Source of the DNA: JBBSNV01 sp964458605
Lineage (GTDB): Bacteria > Pseudomonadota > Alphaproteobacteria > Reyranellales > JAQSWP01
DNA: 22,045 bases
Assembly (NCBI GenBank): GCA_964458605.1
Contig: CAYWLS010000041.1
Coordinates: forward strand, 1 to 22,045
Direction: 5' to 3'
Made by a program: the position numbers and the translations under genes
Notes under the pieces: generated by a model
The model's input: only the letters and a program-made list of their open reading frames with translations
The model's database searches: none
Told to the model about the DNA's origin: nothing
In this document: positions 14,390 to 21,396 of the stretch, in pieces
How positions within the stretch are numbered: position 1 is the stretch's first letter
Layout: every line of letters starts with the position of its first letter

Positions 14390-16225
14390 CTACATGCCGT
14401 AGGCCAGCGCCACTTCGACGGCGAAGCGACGCGCGGCATCGGGCATGCCCAGCCGGCGCAGGCCGCTGACGATGGCGCCGACGGTGTCGGGAGACAGCGC
14501 GGTGAGCGGCTGTTCGCCGGCCACGATGCAGATCAGCGCCACCGTCTCGGCGACGCGGCGCCGGTCGGCCGCCACGGCCAGACGATCGAGCAGCCCGGCC
14601 GGCGGCTTGGCGAAGCCCGTCACGATCGCCGGCGGATTGAGCTCGGCCGGATCGTAGCGCTCGCCCAGCGCCTGCAGCATCGCCGCCACCACCGCCTGGC
14701 GCTGCGCGGCATGGGCATTGTCGCGCCGCGCGTCAAGCTCGCGCCACTTGCTGAGATGGCCGGGCTCCCAGGGGATCGAATTCGAATTGTCGGCCAGTTG
14801 CAGCACCAGCCACAGCCGGTCGGCCGGGGCGACGTACTGCGGATCGATCGTGGCGCCGCCGACGATGGTGTAGAACCACTCCACGGCGCGCGGCTGGTCG
14901 TTGAGCGCCAGCGCCGCGCGCGCGGCGTCGGCGCCGACCGGCGCGGTCTTCTGCTCGGGATAGAACTGCACCATCTGCGGGCCCAGCACCCTGCTCATGG
15001 TGGCGAACAAGCCGGCATTCTCCGAGGCGCGGAACGCGGCGGCGATGGCCGCCACTTTCTGCTTCAGATCGGCGGCGGTGCCGACGTTGCGCGCCGCCAC
15101 GGCGCGCTGCTTCATCGCGGCCGGAATGCCCGGCGCATCGGCCGCCGCCTGATAGAGCTTGAGCAGCTGTTCGGGATCGATCACGCCCAGCTGCTCGCCA
15201 CGCTCGGCCGCCTCCAGCCGCACCGCCAGCGGCAGGTTGGCGTTGCCGGCCATCTGGCGCAGGGTGGGCGGCGGCGCCTTGGCGACGCTGGCCGCCGAGA
15301 CCGGGCGCTTGATGGCGTTGAGCAGCGCCAGATTGAGCGGATCGGCCGCGATGTTGGCCGGCGGGTTGCCGCTGCGCGTGCCCAGCGCGTAGTCGACCAG
15401 GGCGAAGAACCCGGGCTCTTTCAAGCCGCGCTCGTGCAGCAGGTCGGTCTCGAGCATGGCCTCGTTGCTCTTGCCGGCTGCGATCAGGCAGATGATGTTG
15501 AGCTTGCTCCAGAACGGTTCCGGCGAGGTGCGCGAGAAATTGGCGGCATCGCTGCAGGCATTGCCCAGGTCGCCCGCCATGACCTGGCTTTCGGCATCGA
15601 TGCGGCGCGCCTGCTCGTCGCTTTGCGGCCCGACCAGGCGCAGCATCTGGCCGACCGATTCGCTCTCGCCCATGGCGGCCAGCCGGCCCAGCCGCGCCGA
15701 GAACAGCTGGTTGCCCTGGCTGTCGCCGGCCGGTGCGTTGGCCTGATTGGCCAGCAGACGGAACTGCAGGTCGCGCAGGGTGCGCGAATGGGGCGCCGCC
15801 GGCAGGTCGCGGATCAGCTTGATGGCGGTCTGCCGGTCGGTGCCGTACCACATGTTGGCCGGCAGCCCGGCGGCGACGTTGTCGATGATGCCGATCGAGG
15901 AGGAATCGACCTGCGGCAGGCTGCCCCGCTGCACCGCGCCGCCGTAGAAGTCCTGCAGCGTCCGGTCGCCATCGGCGCCGGCGCCCGCCGGCTGCTGGCC
16001 ACCGTTCTGGCCGCCGCTCTGACCATAGGGTTGCTGGACGTAGGGCTGGACGTGGGGCTGGGCGCCGGGCTGGGCGCCGGGCTGTTGCCCGTAGGGCTGC
16101 TGGCCGCCCCCCAGGGGCCGGACCTGCGGAATGAGCTGAGTGGGTTGCTGGGCCTGGGCGCCATGCGCCAGCAACGCCCCGCACAGCACGATGGCGGCGG
16201 CCAGATCAACGCGGCAGGCGGTCAT
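14390..16225 (-). CDS. Secreted protein with a Gln/Pro/Gly-rich repeat linker, function unknown
   Basis: This is a 611-residue exported protein that I cannot assign to a named family. The start at 16225 gives a clean signal peptide: a hydrophobic core AAAIVLCGALLA, then HGAQA with likely cleavage before QQPTQ. Residues about 30-85 form a low-complexity linker of Q-P-Y-G and G-A-Q-P units, encoded partly by a 12-bp tandem repeat. The remaining roughly 500 residues are Ala- and Leu-rich and probably all helical, with blocks such as RLGRLAAMGESESVGQML and ACSDAANFSRTSPEPFWSK. This suggests a helical-repeat (TPR-like) solenoid, though no canonical TPR was counted. The ATG lies inside the preceding 46-residue gene, and xerD follows five bases after the stop, so the three genes form one operon. 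A periplasmic or envelope scaffold role is plausible but unproven. Confidence 0.75.
   Translation of the reverse strand: MTACRVDLAAAIVLCGALLAHGAQAQQPTQLIPQVRPLGGGQQPYGQQPGAQPGAQPHVQPYVQQPYGQSGGQNGGQQPAGAGADGDRTLQDFYGGAVQRGSLPQVDSSSIGIIDNVAAGLPANMWYGTDRQTAIKLIRDLPAAPHSRTLRDLQFRLLANQANAPAGDSQGNQLFSARLGRLAAMGESESVGQMLRLVGPQSDEQARRIDAESQVMAGDLGNACSDAANFSRTSPEPFWSKLNIICLIAAGKSNEAMLETDLLHERGLKEPGFFALVDYALGTRSGNPPANIAADPLNLALLNAIKRPVSAASVAKAPPPTLRQMAGNANLPLAVRLEAAERGEQLGVIDPEQLLKLYQAAADAPGIPAAMKQRAVAARNVGTAADLKQKVAAIAAAFRASENAGLFATMSRVLGPQMVQFYPEQKTAPVGADAARAALALNDQPRAVEWFYTIVGGATIDPQYVAPADRLWLVLQLADNSNSIPWEPGHLSKWRELDARRDNAHAAQRQAVVAAMLQALGERYDPAELNPPAIVTGFAKPPAGLLDRLAVAADRRRVAETVALICIVAGEQPLTALSPDTVGAIVSGLRRLGMPDAARRFAVEVALAYGM
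16036..16083. repeat. 12-bp tandem repeat encoding the Q-P linker
   Basis: Four 12-bp units run head to tail: GGACGTAGGGCT, GGACGTGGGGCT and two identical GGGCGCCGGGCT. On the minus strand they encode repeated four-residue units of the secreted protein (AQPG, AQPG, VQPH and similar). Because the unit is a multiple of three, slippage would change linker length without breaking the frame. Confidence 0.85.
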
Positions 16226-16346
16226 TGGGCAACACGATTTCCTTGGTCTGGGTCGGCGCGGGAATGTCGATCGTGCCAAGCAGGACAGCGCCGCCGATGA
16301 CGACGACGAAAACGACGGCGAGCAAAATCAGTAAGAATCTTTTCAT
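16206..16346 (-). CDS. 46-residue single-span membrane peptide
   Basis: This short gene reads ATG at 16346 to TGA at 16206. The product begins MKRFLLILLAVVFVVVIGGA, a positively charged start and one strongly hydrophobic span of about 20 residues. A short tail rich in Pro and Thr follows (IDIPAPTQTKEIVLPNDRLP). It could be a membrane-anchored peptide with a periplasmic tail, or an uncleaved signal anchor. No lipobox Cys is present. The frame overlaps the ATG of the secreted protein by 20 bases, which points to coupled translation. Short proteins with an IPAPT...ND.LP-type tail are, as far as I recall, common in related alphaproteobacteria, but this was not checked. The ribosome binding site is weak. 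The orderly fit into the xerD operon makes a real gene likely. Confidence 0.68.
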   Translation of the reverse strand: MKRFLLILLAVVFVVVIGGAVLLGTIDIPAPTQTKEIVLPNDRLPR

Positions 16347-16469
16347 GCGCGAGATTGGTCCGAGGATCCCCTAGTTCTGCCGGCACGACGCAAATCCCGC
16401 CTCCCGCCGCCGTTTCTCCACCCGGCACCGGCTGACAGCCCATCGATTGGCCTGGCCGCCCATTCTTGT

Positions 16470-16515
16470 GTTAACGGGCAAGTGCGGCAATATTACGACC
16501 GCACAGCCGCTTAAC
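16470..16515. promoter_or_regulatory. Nested inverted repeats in the divergent aroK intergenic region
   Basis: Two nested inverted repeats share one centre: GTTAA (16470-16474) with TTAAC (16511-16515), and GTGCGG (16482-16487) with CCGCAC (16499-16504). The core between them is AT-rich (CAATATTACGA). TTGTGT at 16466-16471, 17 bases before AATATT at 16489-16494, is a possible but weak promoter reading towards aroK. The region serves two divergent operons, so a shared regulator is conceivable. Nothing else was recognised between 16347 and 16594. Confidence 0.3.
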
Positions 16516-16594
16516 CCATATTAGCGGCCATGGCCGAGCCTGACAACGCAACCGCGACCATTGCCCCTGCGGCAATCGAGCAGAGAAAAGACAC

Positions 16595-17179
16595 GTGACC
16601 GCGCCGTCCAATGTTACGCCTCCGCCTATCGTGCCGCCCCGCAGCATCGTCCTGGTCGGCCTGATGGGCGCGGGCAAGAGCGCGATCGGCAAGCGGCTGG
16701 CGCAGCGCCTGGGCCTGCCGTTCGTCGACGCCGACCACGAGATCGAGCAGGCGGCCGGCTGCACCATCGAGGAATTCTTCGCCCGCCACGGCGAAGCCGC
16801 GTTCCGCGAAGGCGAGCGTCGGGTCATGGCCCGGCTGCTCGACCAGCCCCGCCAGGTCCTGGCGACCGGCGGCGGCGCGTTCATGGACCCGGCCACCCGG
16901 GCGCTGGTGCGCGCCAAGGCGATCTCCGTGTGGCTGCGCGCCGACCTGCCGGTGCTGCTCGACCGGGTGCTGCGCCGTTCGAACCGGCCCCTGCTCAAGC
17001 AGGACGACCCGCGCGAGGTGCTGGAGCGGCTGATTGCGCTGCGCTACCCGGTCTATGCCGAGGCCGACGTCGCGGTGGAAAGCCGCGACGTGCCGGTGGA
17101 CCGCACCACGCAGGACGTCATCGACGCGCTGCGCCAGTTTATCGACAGCCAACCCCAACAAGCGGCGGCCACTTCATGA
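16595..17179 (+). CDS. aroK: Shikimate kinase
   Basis: This 194-residue P-loop kinase phosphorylates shikimate at O3 with ATP in the aromatic amino acid pathway. Walker A GLMGAGKS is at 22-29. The shikimate-binding Asp is at about 47 (FVDADHEIE) and Arg71 is in AFREGE. The ATGGGAF loop is at about 90-96. The lid Arg131 is in NRPLL and Arg150 is in ALRYPVY. The start is GTG at 16595, preceded by the purine-rich AGAGAAAAG. It adds a Pro-rich stretch of about 16 residues before the first strand. The stop overlaps the aroB start (ATGA, 17176-17179), so the two consecutive-pathway enzymes are translationally coupled, as in many proteobacteria. Confidence 0.96.
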   Translation: MTAPSNVTPPPIVPPRSIVLVGLMGAGKSAIGKRLAQRLGLPFVDADHEIEQAAGCTIEEFFARHGEAAFREGERRVMARLLDQPRQVLATGGGAFMDPATRALVRAKAISVWLRADLPVLLDRVLRRSNRPLLKQDDPREVLERLIALRYPVYAEADVAVESRDVPVDRTTQDVIDALRQFIDSQPQQAAATS

Positions 17180-18297
17180 GCAGCGACGATTACACCACGG
17201 TGCCGGTCGCGCTGGGCGAACGCAGCTACGACATCCTGGTCGGCGACGGGCTGATCGACCGTGCCGGCGCCCTGATCGGCGAACGCCTCAGTGCGCGCCG
17301 CGCCATCGTGGTCAGCGACAGTCACGTGGCGCCGCTCTACCTGGGACGCCTGCGCGCCGCGCTCGAATCGGGCGGACTGGCGGTGGGCGAAGCGATCGTG
17401 CCGGCCGGCGAGCACAGCAAGGACTTCGCCGAGTTCGGCCGGCTGCTCGACACCATCCTGGGCCAGCGGCCCGATCGCGGCGTCATGCTGGTGGCGCTGG
17501 GCGGCGGCGTGGTGGGCGATCTCACCGGCTTCGCCGCCGCCACCCTGCTGCGCGGCCTGGATTTCGTGCAGGTGCCGACCACCCTGCTGGCCCAGGTCGA
17601 CAGCTCGGTGGGCGGCAAGACCGGCATCAATTCCCGCTTCGGCAAGAACCTGATCGGCGCCTTCCACCAGCCGCGCCTGGTGCTGGCCGACATCGCCGCG
17701 CTCGACACCCTGCCGGCGCGCGAACTGCGCGCGGGCTATGCCGAGGTCGCCAAGTACGGACTGATCGACGAACCCGAATTCTTCGCCTGGCTGGAACGGC
17801 ACGGCACCGCGCTGCTCGCCGGCGACAAGGCGCTGCGGCGCGAAGCGGTGGCGTTCTGCTGCCGCGCCAAGGCGCGCATCGTGGCGTCCGACGAGCGCGA
17901 GACCGGGGCGCGCGCGCTGCTCAATCTGGGGCACACTTTCGGCCACGCGCTGGAAGCGGAAACCGGCTACGGCAACGAATTGCTGCACGGCGAAGGCGTG
18001 GCGATCGGCATGTGCATGGCCTTCGACCTGTCGGTGGCGATGGGCCTGTGCCCGGCGGCGGACCGCGATCGCGTCCACGCCCATCTCGATGGCGCCGACC
18101 TGCCGACCCGGCCGCGCTCGATCGGCCAGCGCCGGTTCGACGCCGCCAGGCTGATCGGCCACATGATGCACGACAAGAAGACGCGCGACGGCAAGCTCAC
18201 CTTCATCCTGAGCCACGGCATCGGCCGCGCCTTCATCGCCAAAGACACGCCGCTCGAGCCGGTCAAGGCCGCGCTCGAACGGTCGCTCGCCGCCTAG
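17176..18297 (+). CDS. aroB: 3-dehydroquinate synthase
   Basis: This 373-residue NAD+- and metal-dependent enzyme converts DAHP to 3-dehydroquinate, the second step of the shikimate pathway. NAD-binding GGGVVGDLTGF is at about 109-119 and the DSSVGGKTGIN block at about 142-152. KNLIGAFHQP follows. The metal ligands fall at Glu190 (GYAEVAKYGL), His253 (NLGHTFGHALE) and His271 (LLHGEGVAIGM). The length is normal. The ATG overlaps the aroK stop by four bases. The next gene starts 23 bases after the stop with its own ribosome binding site, so aroK, aroB and the CBS transporter probably form one transcript. Confidence 0.97.
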   Translation: MSSDDYTTVPVALGERSYDILVGDGLIDRAGALIGERLSARRAIVVSDSHVAPLYLGRLRAALESGGLAVGEAIVPAGEHSKDFAEFGRLLDTILGQRPDRGVMLVALGGGVVGDLTGFAAATLLRGLDFVQVPTTLLAQVDSSVGGKTGINSRFGKNLIGAFHQPRLVLADIAALDTLPARELRAGYAEVAKYGLIDEPEFFAWLERHGTALLAGDKALRREAVAFCCRAKARIVASDERETGARALLNLGHTFGHALEAETGYGNELLHGEGVAIGMCMAFDLSVAMGLCPAADRDRVHAHLDGADLPTRPRSIGQRRFDAARLIGHMMHDKKTRDGKLTFILSHGIGRAFIAKDTPLEPVKAALERSLAA

Positions 18298-18320
18298 GGC
18301 GGCGCCACCCGGAGACGGCC

Positions 18321-19619
18321 ATGGAAAACTCATTGCTGCTGGCAGGCGGCGCGGTGTTGCTGTGCCTGGTGATCTCGGCCTTCTTTTCCGGCGCCGAGAC
18401 CGCCATGACCGGCGCTTCCCGTCCGCGCATGACGCGACTGGAACAGCAGGGCAACCGCCGCGCCGCCATGGTCAACCGGCTGTACGAGCAGAAGGAACGG
18501 CTGATCGGCGCCCTGCTGCTGGGCAACAACACGGTCAACATCCTGGCCTCGGCGCTGACCACCGGCGTGCTGATCGGCCTGTTCGGCGACGCCGGCATCG
18601 TCTACGCGACGGTGATCGTCACGGTGCTGGTGCTGATCTTCGCCGAGGTGCTGCCCAAGACCTACGCCATCATGTTCCCCGATCGCGCGGCGCTGGCCGT
18701 GGCGCCGCTGGTGCGCGTGGTGCTGGTGCTGTTCGCGCCGCCCACCATGGCGGTCGAGGCGATCGTGCGATGGATCCTGCGCGTGCTGGGCGTGACGCGG
18801 CGCGCCGGATCGCACGACGCGGAGGCGGCCGAAGAGACGCTGCGCGGCGCCATCGAGATGCACACCGCCGGCGAGGAGGACACGCCCCAGGAGCGCCACA
18901 TGCTGCGCTCGATCCTCGACCTGGGCGACCTCACGGTCGAGGACGTGATGACCCATCGCGGCAACGTCGTGCTGATCGACGCCGCGCAGCCGGCTTCGGC
19001 GGTGCTCGACCAGGTGCTGGGCAGCCCGTTCACGCGCATCCCGCTCTATCGCGGCCAGCCCGACAACATCGTCGGCGTGATCCACGCCAAGGCGCTGCTG
19101 CGCGCGGTTCACGCCAACAAGGACAATATCGACGCCGTCGACGTGGCCGCGGTCGCCAGCCCGCCCTGGTTCGTGCCCGAAGCGACCACGCTGGCCGACC
19201 AGCTCGAGGCGTTCCGGCGCCGGCGCGAGCATTTTGCCCTGGTGGTCGACGAATACGGCGCGCTGGAAGGCGTCATCACGCTGGAGGACATCCTCGAGGA
19301 GATCGTCGGCGACATCACCGACGAGCACGACATGCCCAGCATCGGCGCCGCGGCGCAGGCCGACGGCAGCTTCATCGTCGAGGGCAGCACCTCGGTGCGC
19401 GATCTCAACCGCGAACTGGGCTGGCGCCTGCCCGAGGACATCGCCACCACCATCGCCGGGCTGGTGCTGCACGAGGCGCGGCGCATCCCGGAGGTCGGCC
19501 AGAGCTACAGCTTCCACGGCTATCGCTTCGAGATCCTGGGCCGCGAACGCAACCGGGTTACCTCGCTACGGGTGGCGCCGCCCAAGCCCGAGGAGCCGCC
19601 GCCGGGCGGCGAAGGCTGA
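18321..19619 (+). CDS. CorC/HlyC-family transporter (DUF21 plus CBS pair)
   Basis: This 432-residue membrane protein belongs to the CNNM/CorC group, often annotated as a hemolysin or Mg2+/Co2+ efflux protein. The DUF21 membrane domain covers about 1-185, with SAFFSGAETAMTGAS after the first span, LLLGNNTVNILASAL, and AEVLPKTYAI. The family's conserved small and polar residues in these motifs line the Mg2+ site in studied homologues. A tandem CBS pair follows at about 203-330 (DVMTHRGNV; FALVVDEYGALEGVITLEDI). The C-terminal CorC domain is at about 345-418, and a Pro-rich tail ends the protein. GGAGA five bases before the ATG supports the start. Magnesium export is the best-supported role for the family. 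Its placement behind aroB is shared by related genomes, from memory. Confidence 0.92.
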   Translation: MENSLLLAGGAVLLCLVISAFFSGAETAMTGASRPRMTRLEQQGNRRAAMVNRLYEQKERLIGALLLGNNTVNILASALTTGVLIGLFGDAGIVYATVIVTVLVLIFAEVLPKTYAIMFPDRAALAVAPLVRVVLVLFAPPTMAVEAIVRWILRVLGVTRRAGSHDAEAAEETLRGAIEMHTAGEEDTPQERHMLRSILDLGDLTVEDVMTHRGNVVLIDAAQPASAVLDQVLGSPFTRIPLYRGQPDNIVGVIHAKALLRAVHANKDNIDAVDVAAVASPPWFVPEATTLADQLEAFRRRREHFALVVDEYGALEGVITLEDILEEIVGDITDEHDMPSIGAAAQADGSFIVEGSTSVRDLNRELGWRLPEDIATTIAGLVLHEARRIPEVGQSYSFHGYRFEILGRERNRVTSLRVAPPKPEEPPPGGEG

Positions 19620-19645
19620 CCGCGCCGGTCTGCCCCAAGGGCAAC

Positions 19646-19673
19646 TTGCGTCGTCCGCAACGGCCGCTATAGT
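19646..19673 (+). promoter_or_regulatory. Candidate promoter of the DUF2889 gene
   Basis: TTGCGT (19646-19651) and TATAGT (19668-19673) are separated by 16 bases. The -10 box is one mismatch from consensus, and the -35 box keeps the CTTG core that alphaproteobacteria favour. Transcription would begin near 19680, immediately before a perfect 14-bp palindrome. Confidence 0.55.
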
Positions 19674-19684
19674 CCGCCGCCATA

Positions 19685-19698
19685 TGAACGCGCGTTCA
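19685..19698. promoter_or_regulatory. Perfect 14-bp palindrome, operator candidate
   Basis: TGAACGCGCGTTCA is fully self-complementary and lies about 5-18 bases after the predicted transcription start. This is a typical position for a repressor site. Its layout (TGAAC, four-base GC core, GTTCA) resembles sites bound by dimeric TetR-type regulators. No regulator gene is adjacent, so the binding protein is unknown. Confidence 0.5.
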
Positions 19699-19715
19699 GT
19701 CGGAGTCTGACATCC

Positions 19716-20321
19716 ATGCCGCTATCGCCGGCCGTCGATCGGCAACACCTGCATACCCGCACCGTCGAGTGCCGCGGCTATTTCCGCGCCGATGGGCTGT
19801 GGGACATCGAGGGACATATCACCGATATCAAGACCTACGCCCATCATTACGAGTGGCGGGGCGACCTGGAGCCGGGCGATCCCATCCATCAGATGTGGAT
19901 CCGGCTGACCATCGACGACAGCCTGACGGTGCGCGACGTCGAGGCGGTGACCGATCACTCGCCCTATCGGGTCTGCCCGGAAGTGACGCCCAATTTCAAG
20001 CGGCTGATCGGGCTCAGCCTGACATCGGGCTTCCACCGCAAGGCGCGCGAATTGCTGGGCGGCACGCAAGGCTGCGTGCATCTGGTCGAACTGCTGGGGC
20101 CGGTCGCCACCGTGGCGTTCCAGACCATCGCCTCGGGCAAGGCCGATCAACTGCGCCGCGAGCGCGACGCGGCGCGCGGCATCCACACCGAACCGGCCGA
20201 TCCGCTGGCCAACGGCAAGCGCAAGCATCCGCCGCGCGTCATGAACACGTGCCACGCCTGGGCTTCCGACGGCGAGCAGATCAAGAGCGTGGCGCCGGAC
20301 TTCTACACCGGCCCGCGCTGA
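19716..20321 (+). CDS. DUF2889 domain protein
   Basis: This 201-residue cytoplasmic-looking protein belongs to the DUF2889 family, whose function is unknown to me. Recognisable features are the early block HTRTVECRGYFRADGLWDIEGHITD, the central YRVCPEVTPNFKRLIGLSL and GTQGCVHLVELLGPVATVAFQTI, each of which is strongly conserved in the family. The middle holds His and Cys residues (CPEV, GCVHL, NTCHAW), so a metal site is conceivable but not shown. GGAG lies 12 bases before the ATG. It has its own promoter and a palindrome in the leader, suggesting independent regulation from the aroK-aroB transcript before it. It converges on bolA with 27 bases between stops. Confidence 0.85.
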   Translation: MPLSPAVDRQHLHTRTVECRGYFRADGLWDIEGHITDIKTYAHHYEWRGDLEPGDPIHQMWIRLTIDDSLTVRDVEAVTDHSPYRVCPEVTPNFKRLIGLSLTSGFHRKARELLGGTQGCVHLVELLGPVATVAFQTIASGKADQLRRERDAARGIHTEPADPLANGKRKHPPRVMNTCHAWASDGEQIKSVAPDFYTGPR

Positions 20322-20348
20322 GCGCCGGCTTGGCTTGCTCCAGCGCCG

Positions 20349-20615
20349 CTATTCGCCCGGCGCGCGCGCGATCACCGACAGCGCATGGACCGGCCCGGCC
20401 AGCTCCTCGCGCAGCAGGTCGTAGACCAGACGCTGGCGCGCCACCCGGCTGAGGCCGGCAAAGCGCTCCGACACCACCACGACGTTGAAATGACTCTCGC
20501 CGCCTTGCCGCGCACCGGCATGGCCGGCATGGCGGCCCGAATCGTCGACGACCTCCAGATGGCTGGGATCGAGCGCCTGGCGGAGCTTGTCGCGGATGGT
20601 CTGGGCCACGGTCAT
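20349..20615 (-). CDS. BolA family protein
   Basis: This 88-residue BolA/IbaG-type protein would pair with a monothiol glutaredoxin to bind a [2Fe-2S] cluster and take part in iron-sulfur trafficking. The class-II KH-like core is seen as GESHFNVVVVSERFAGLSRVARQRLVYDLL (41-68 region), and the conserved C-terminal His is in GPVHALSVIA (His77). A Gly/His-rich loop (SGRHAGHAGARQGGE) lies before the SHF motif and may offer the second cluster ligand. The start at 20615 gives the family length. The frame stays open 34 codons further upstream, but that region is the promoter area shared with the divergent J-domain gene. AGGAAAG about 12 bases upstream is a passable ribosome binding site. Confidence 0.93.
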   Translation of the reverse strand: MTVAQTIRDKLRQALDPSHLEVVDDSGRHAGHAGARQGGESHFNVVVVSERFAGLSRVARQRLVYDLLREELAGPVHALSVIARAPGE

Positions 20616-20659
20616 GGTCGGGCGGCTTTCCTGGCAGGAGGGGAGATCGGGATCGGCGC

Positions 20660-20688
20660 TTGTCGCGGCGCGGCACGATGCGCATATT
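20660..20688 (+). promoter_or_regulatory. Possible promoter giving a leaderless J-domain transcript
   Basis: TTGTCG (20660-20665) and CATATT (20683-20688) are 17 bases apart. A start seven bases after the -10 box would fall on the ATG at 20695, which has no Shine-Dalgarno sequence. Each hexamer has two mismatches, so support is modest. Confidence 0.35.
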
Positions 20689-20694
20689 TTGCCG

Positions 20695-21273
20695 ATGGCA
20701 CGGCCTCGCAACAGCAAAATCGTCTTCGAGAAGCGGCCGCAGGCCCAGCAACGGGTCTGCGAGTGGCCGGGCTGCCTGGGTCATGGCGAGTTTCCCGCCC
20801 CCCGCGCCCGCGACGCGCTGCGGGAATATCGCTGGTTCTGCCTGGAGCATGTACGCCAGTACAACGCCAGCTGGGACTATTACGCGGGCATGACGGCGGA
20901 GCAGATCGAGGCCCATATCCGCGCCGATTCGACCTGGCGCCGGCCGTCCTGGCCGCTCGGCACCCGGCCCAAGGGCGTGCAGGGATTCATGTGGGATGCC
21001 AGCAGCGATCCGCTGGGCCTGATCGAGGATCCGGAGCTGTTCGGCAAGACCAGCCGGGCCAAGGTGCCGCCGGCCCTGACGCCGGCCCAGCAGCAGGCCC
21101 TGACGGTCATGGAGGTCGACTGGCCGGTGACGCTGCAGGAACTGCACGGCCAGTACAAAGTACTGGTCAAACGCCATCATCCGGACACGAATGGCGGCGA
21201 TAAAGCGGCCGAAGAAAAGCTCAAGTCCATCAACCTGGCATATTCGACGTTAAAACAATGCCTTAGCGGCTAG
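20695..21273 (+). CDS. J-domain (DnaJ-like) protein with an N-terminal Cys/His cluster
   Basis: This 192-residue protein has a C-terminal J domain (about 143-190) with the essential HPD tripeptide at 162-164 (KRHHPDTNGGDKAAEEKL) and the last helix INLAYSTLK. It therefore probably stimulates an Hsp70 ATPase. The N-terminal part has Cys22 and Cys27 (CEWPGC) and Cys49 and His52 (WFCLEHV), a spacing that could bind one zinc. The central region is basic and aromatic. The J domain sitting at the C-terminus is unlike classical DnaJ. The start at 20695 is chosen because the N-terminus MARPRNSKIVFE fits relatives, as I recall them. Upstream open codons overlap the bolA promoter. It directly precedes cobS, an arrangement common in alphaproteobacteria, so a link to the cobaltochelatase AAA+ ring is possible. 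Confidence 0.87.
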   Translation: MARPRNSKIVFEKRPQAQQRVCEWPGCLGHGEFPAPRARDALREYRWFCLEHVRQYNASWDYYAGMTAEQIEAHIRADSTWRRPSWPLGTRPKGVQGFMWDASSDPLGLIEDPELFGKTSRAKVPPALTPAQQQALTVMEVDWPVTLQELHGQYKVLVKRHHPDTNGGDKAAEEKLKSINLAYSTLKQCLSG

Positions 21274-21396
21274 TTCGCCGGGGTTGGGGCGCATGTCAGC
21301 GCGGCGTTTTCCGCACTTGCCGCCCCTCCGGGGCCCTGCGATCATCGCTGCCCTGCAAAAAAACGTCTAACCTAGTGTAGAGAAACGGAAAAAATC

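Noticed and set aside
14366..16300. A 644-codon plus-strand frame opposite the secreted protein
   Set aside because: It has no recognisable domains, Arg/Gly/His-biased composition, and the opposite frame begins with a clean signal peptide.
21322..21334. GCCCC-TCC-GGGGC hairpin between the J-domain gene and cobS as a terminator
   Set aside because: The stem is five pairs and is not followed by T residues on the plus strand. The run at 21357-21363 is of A.
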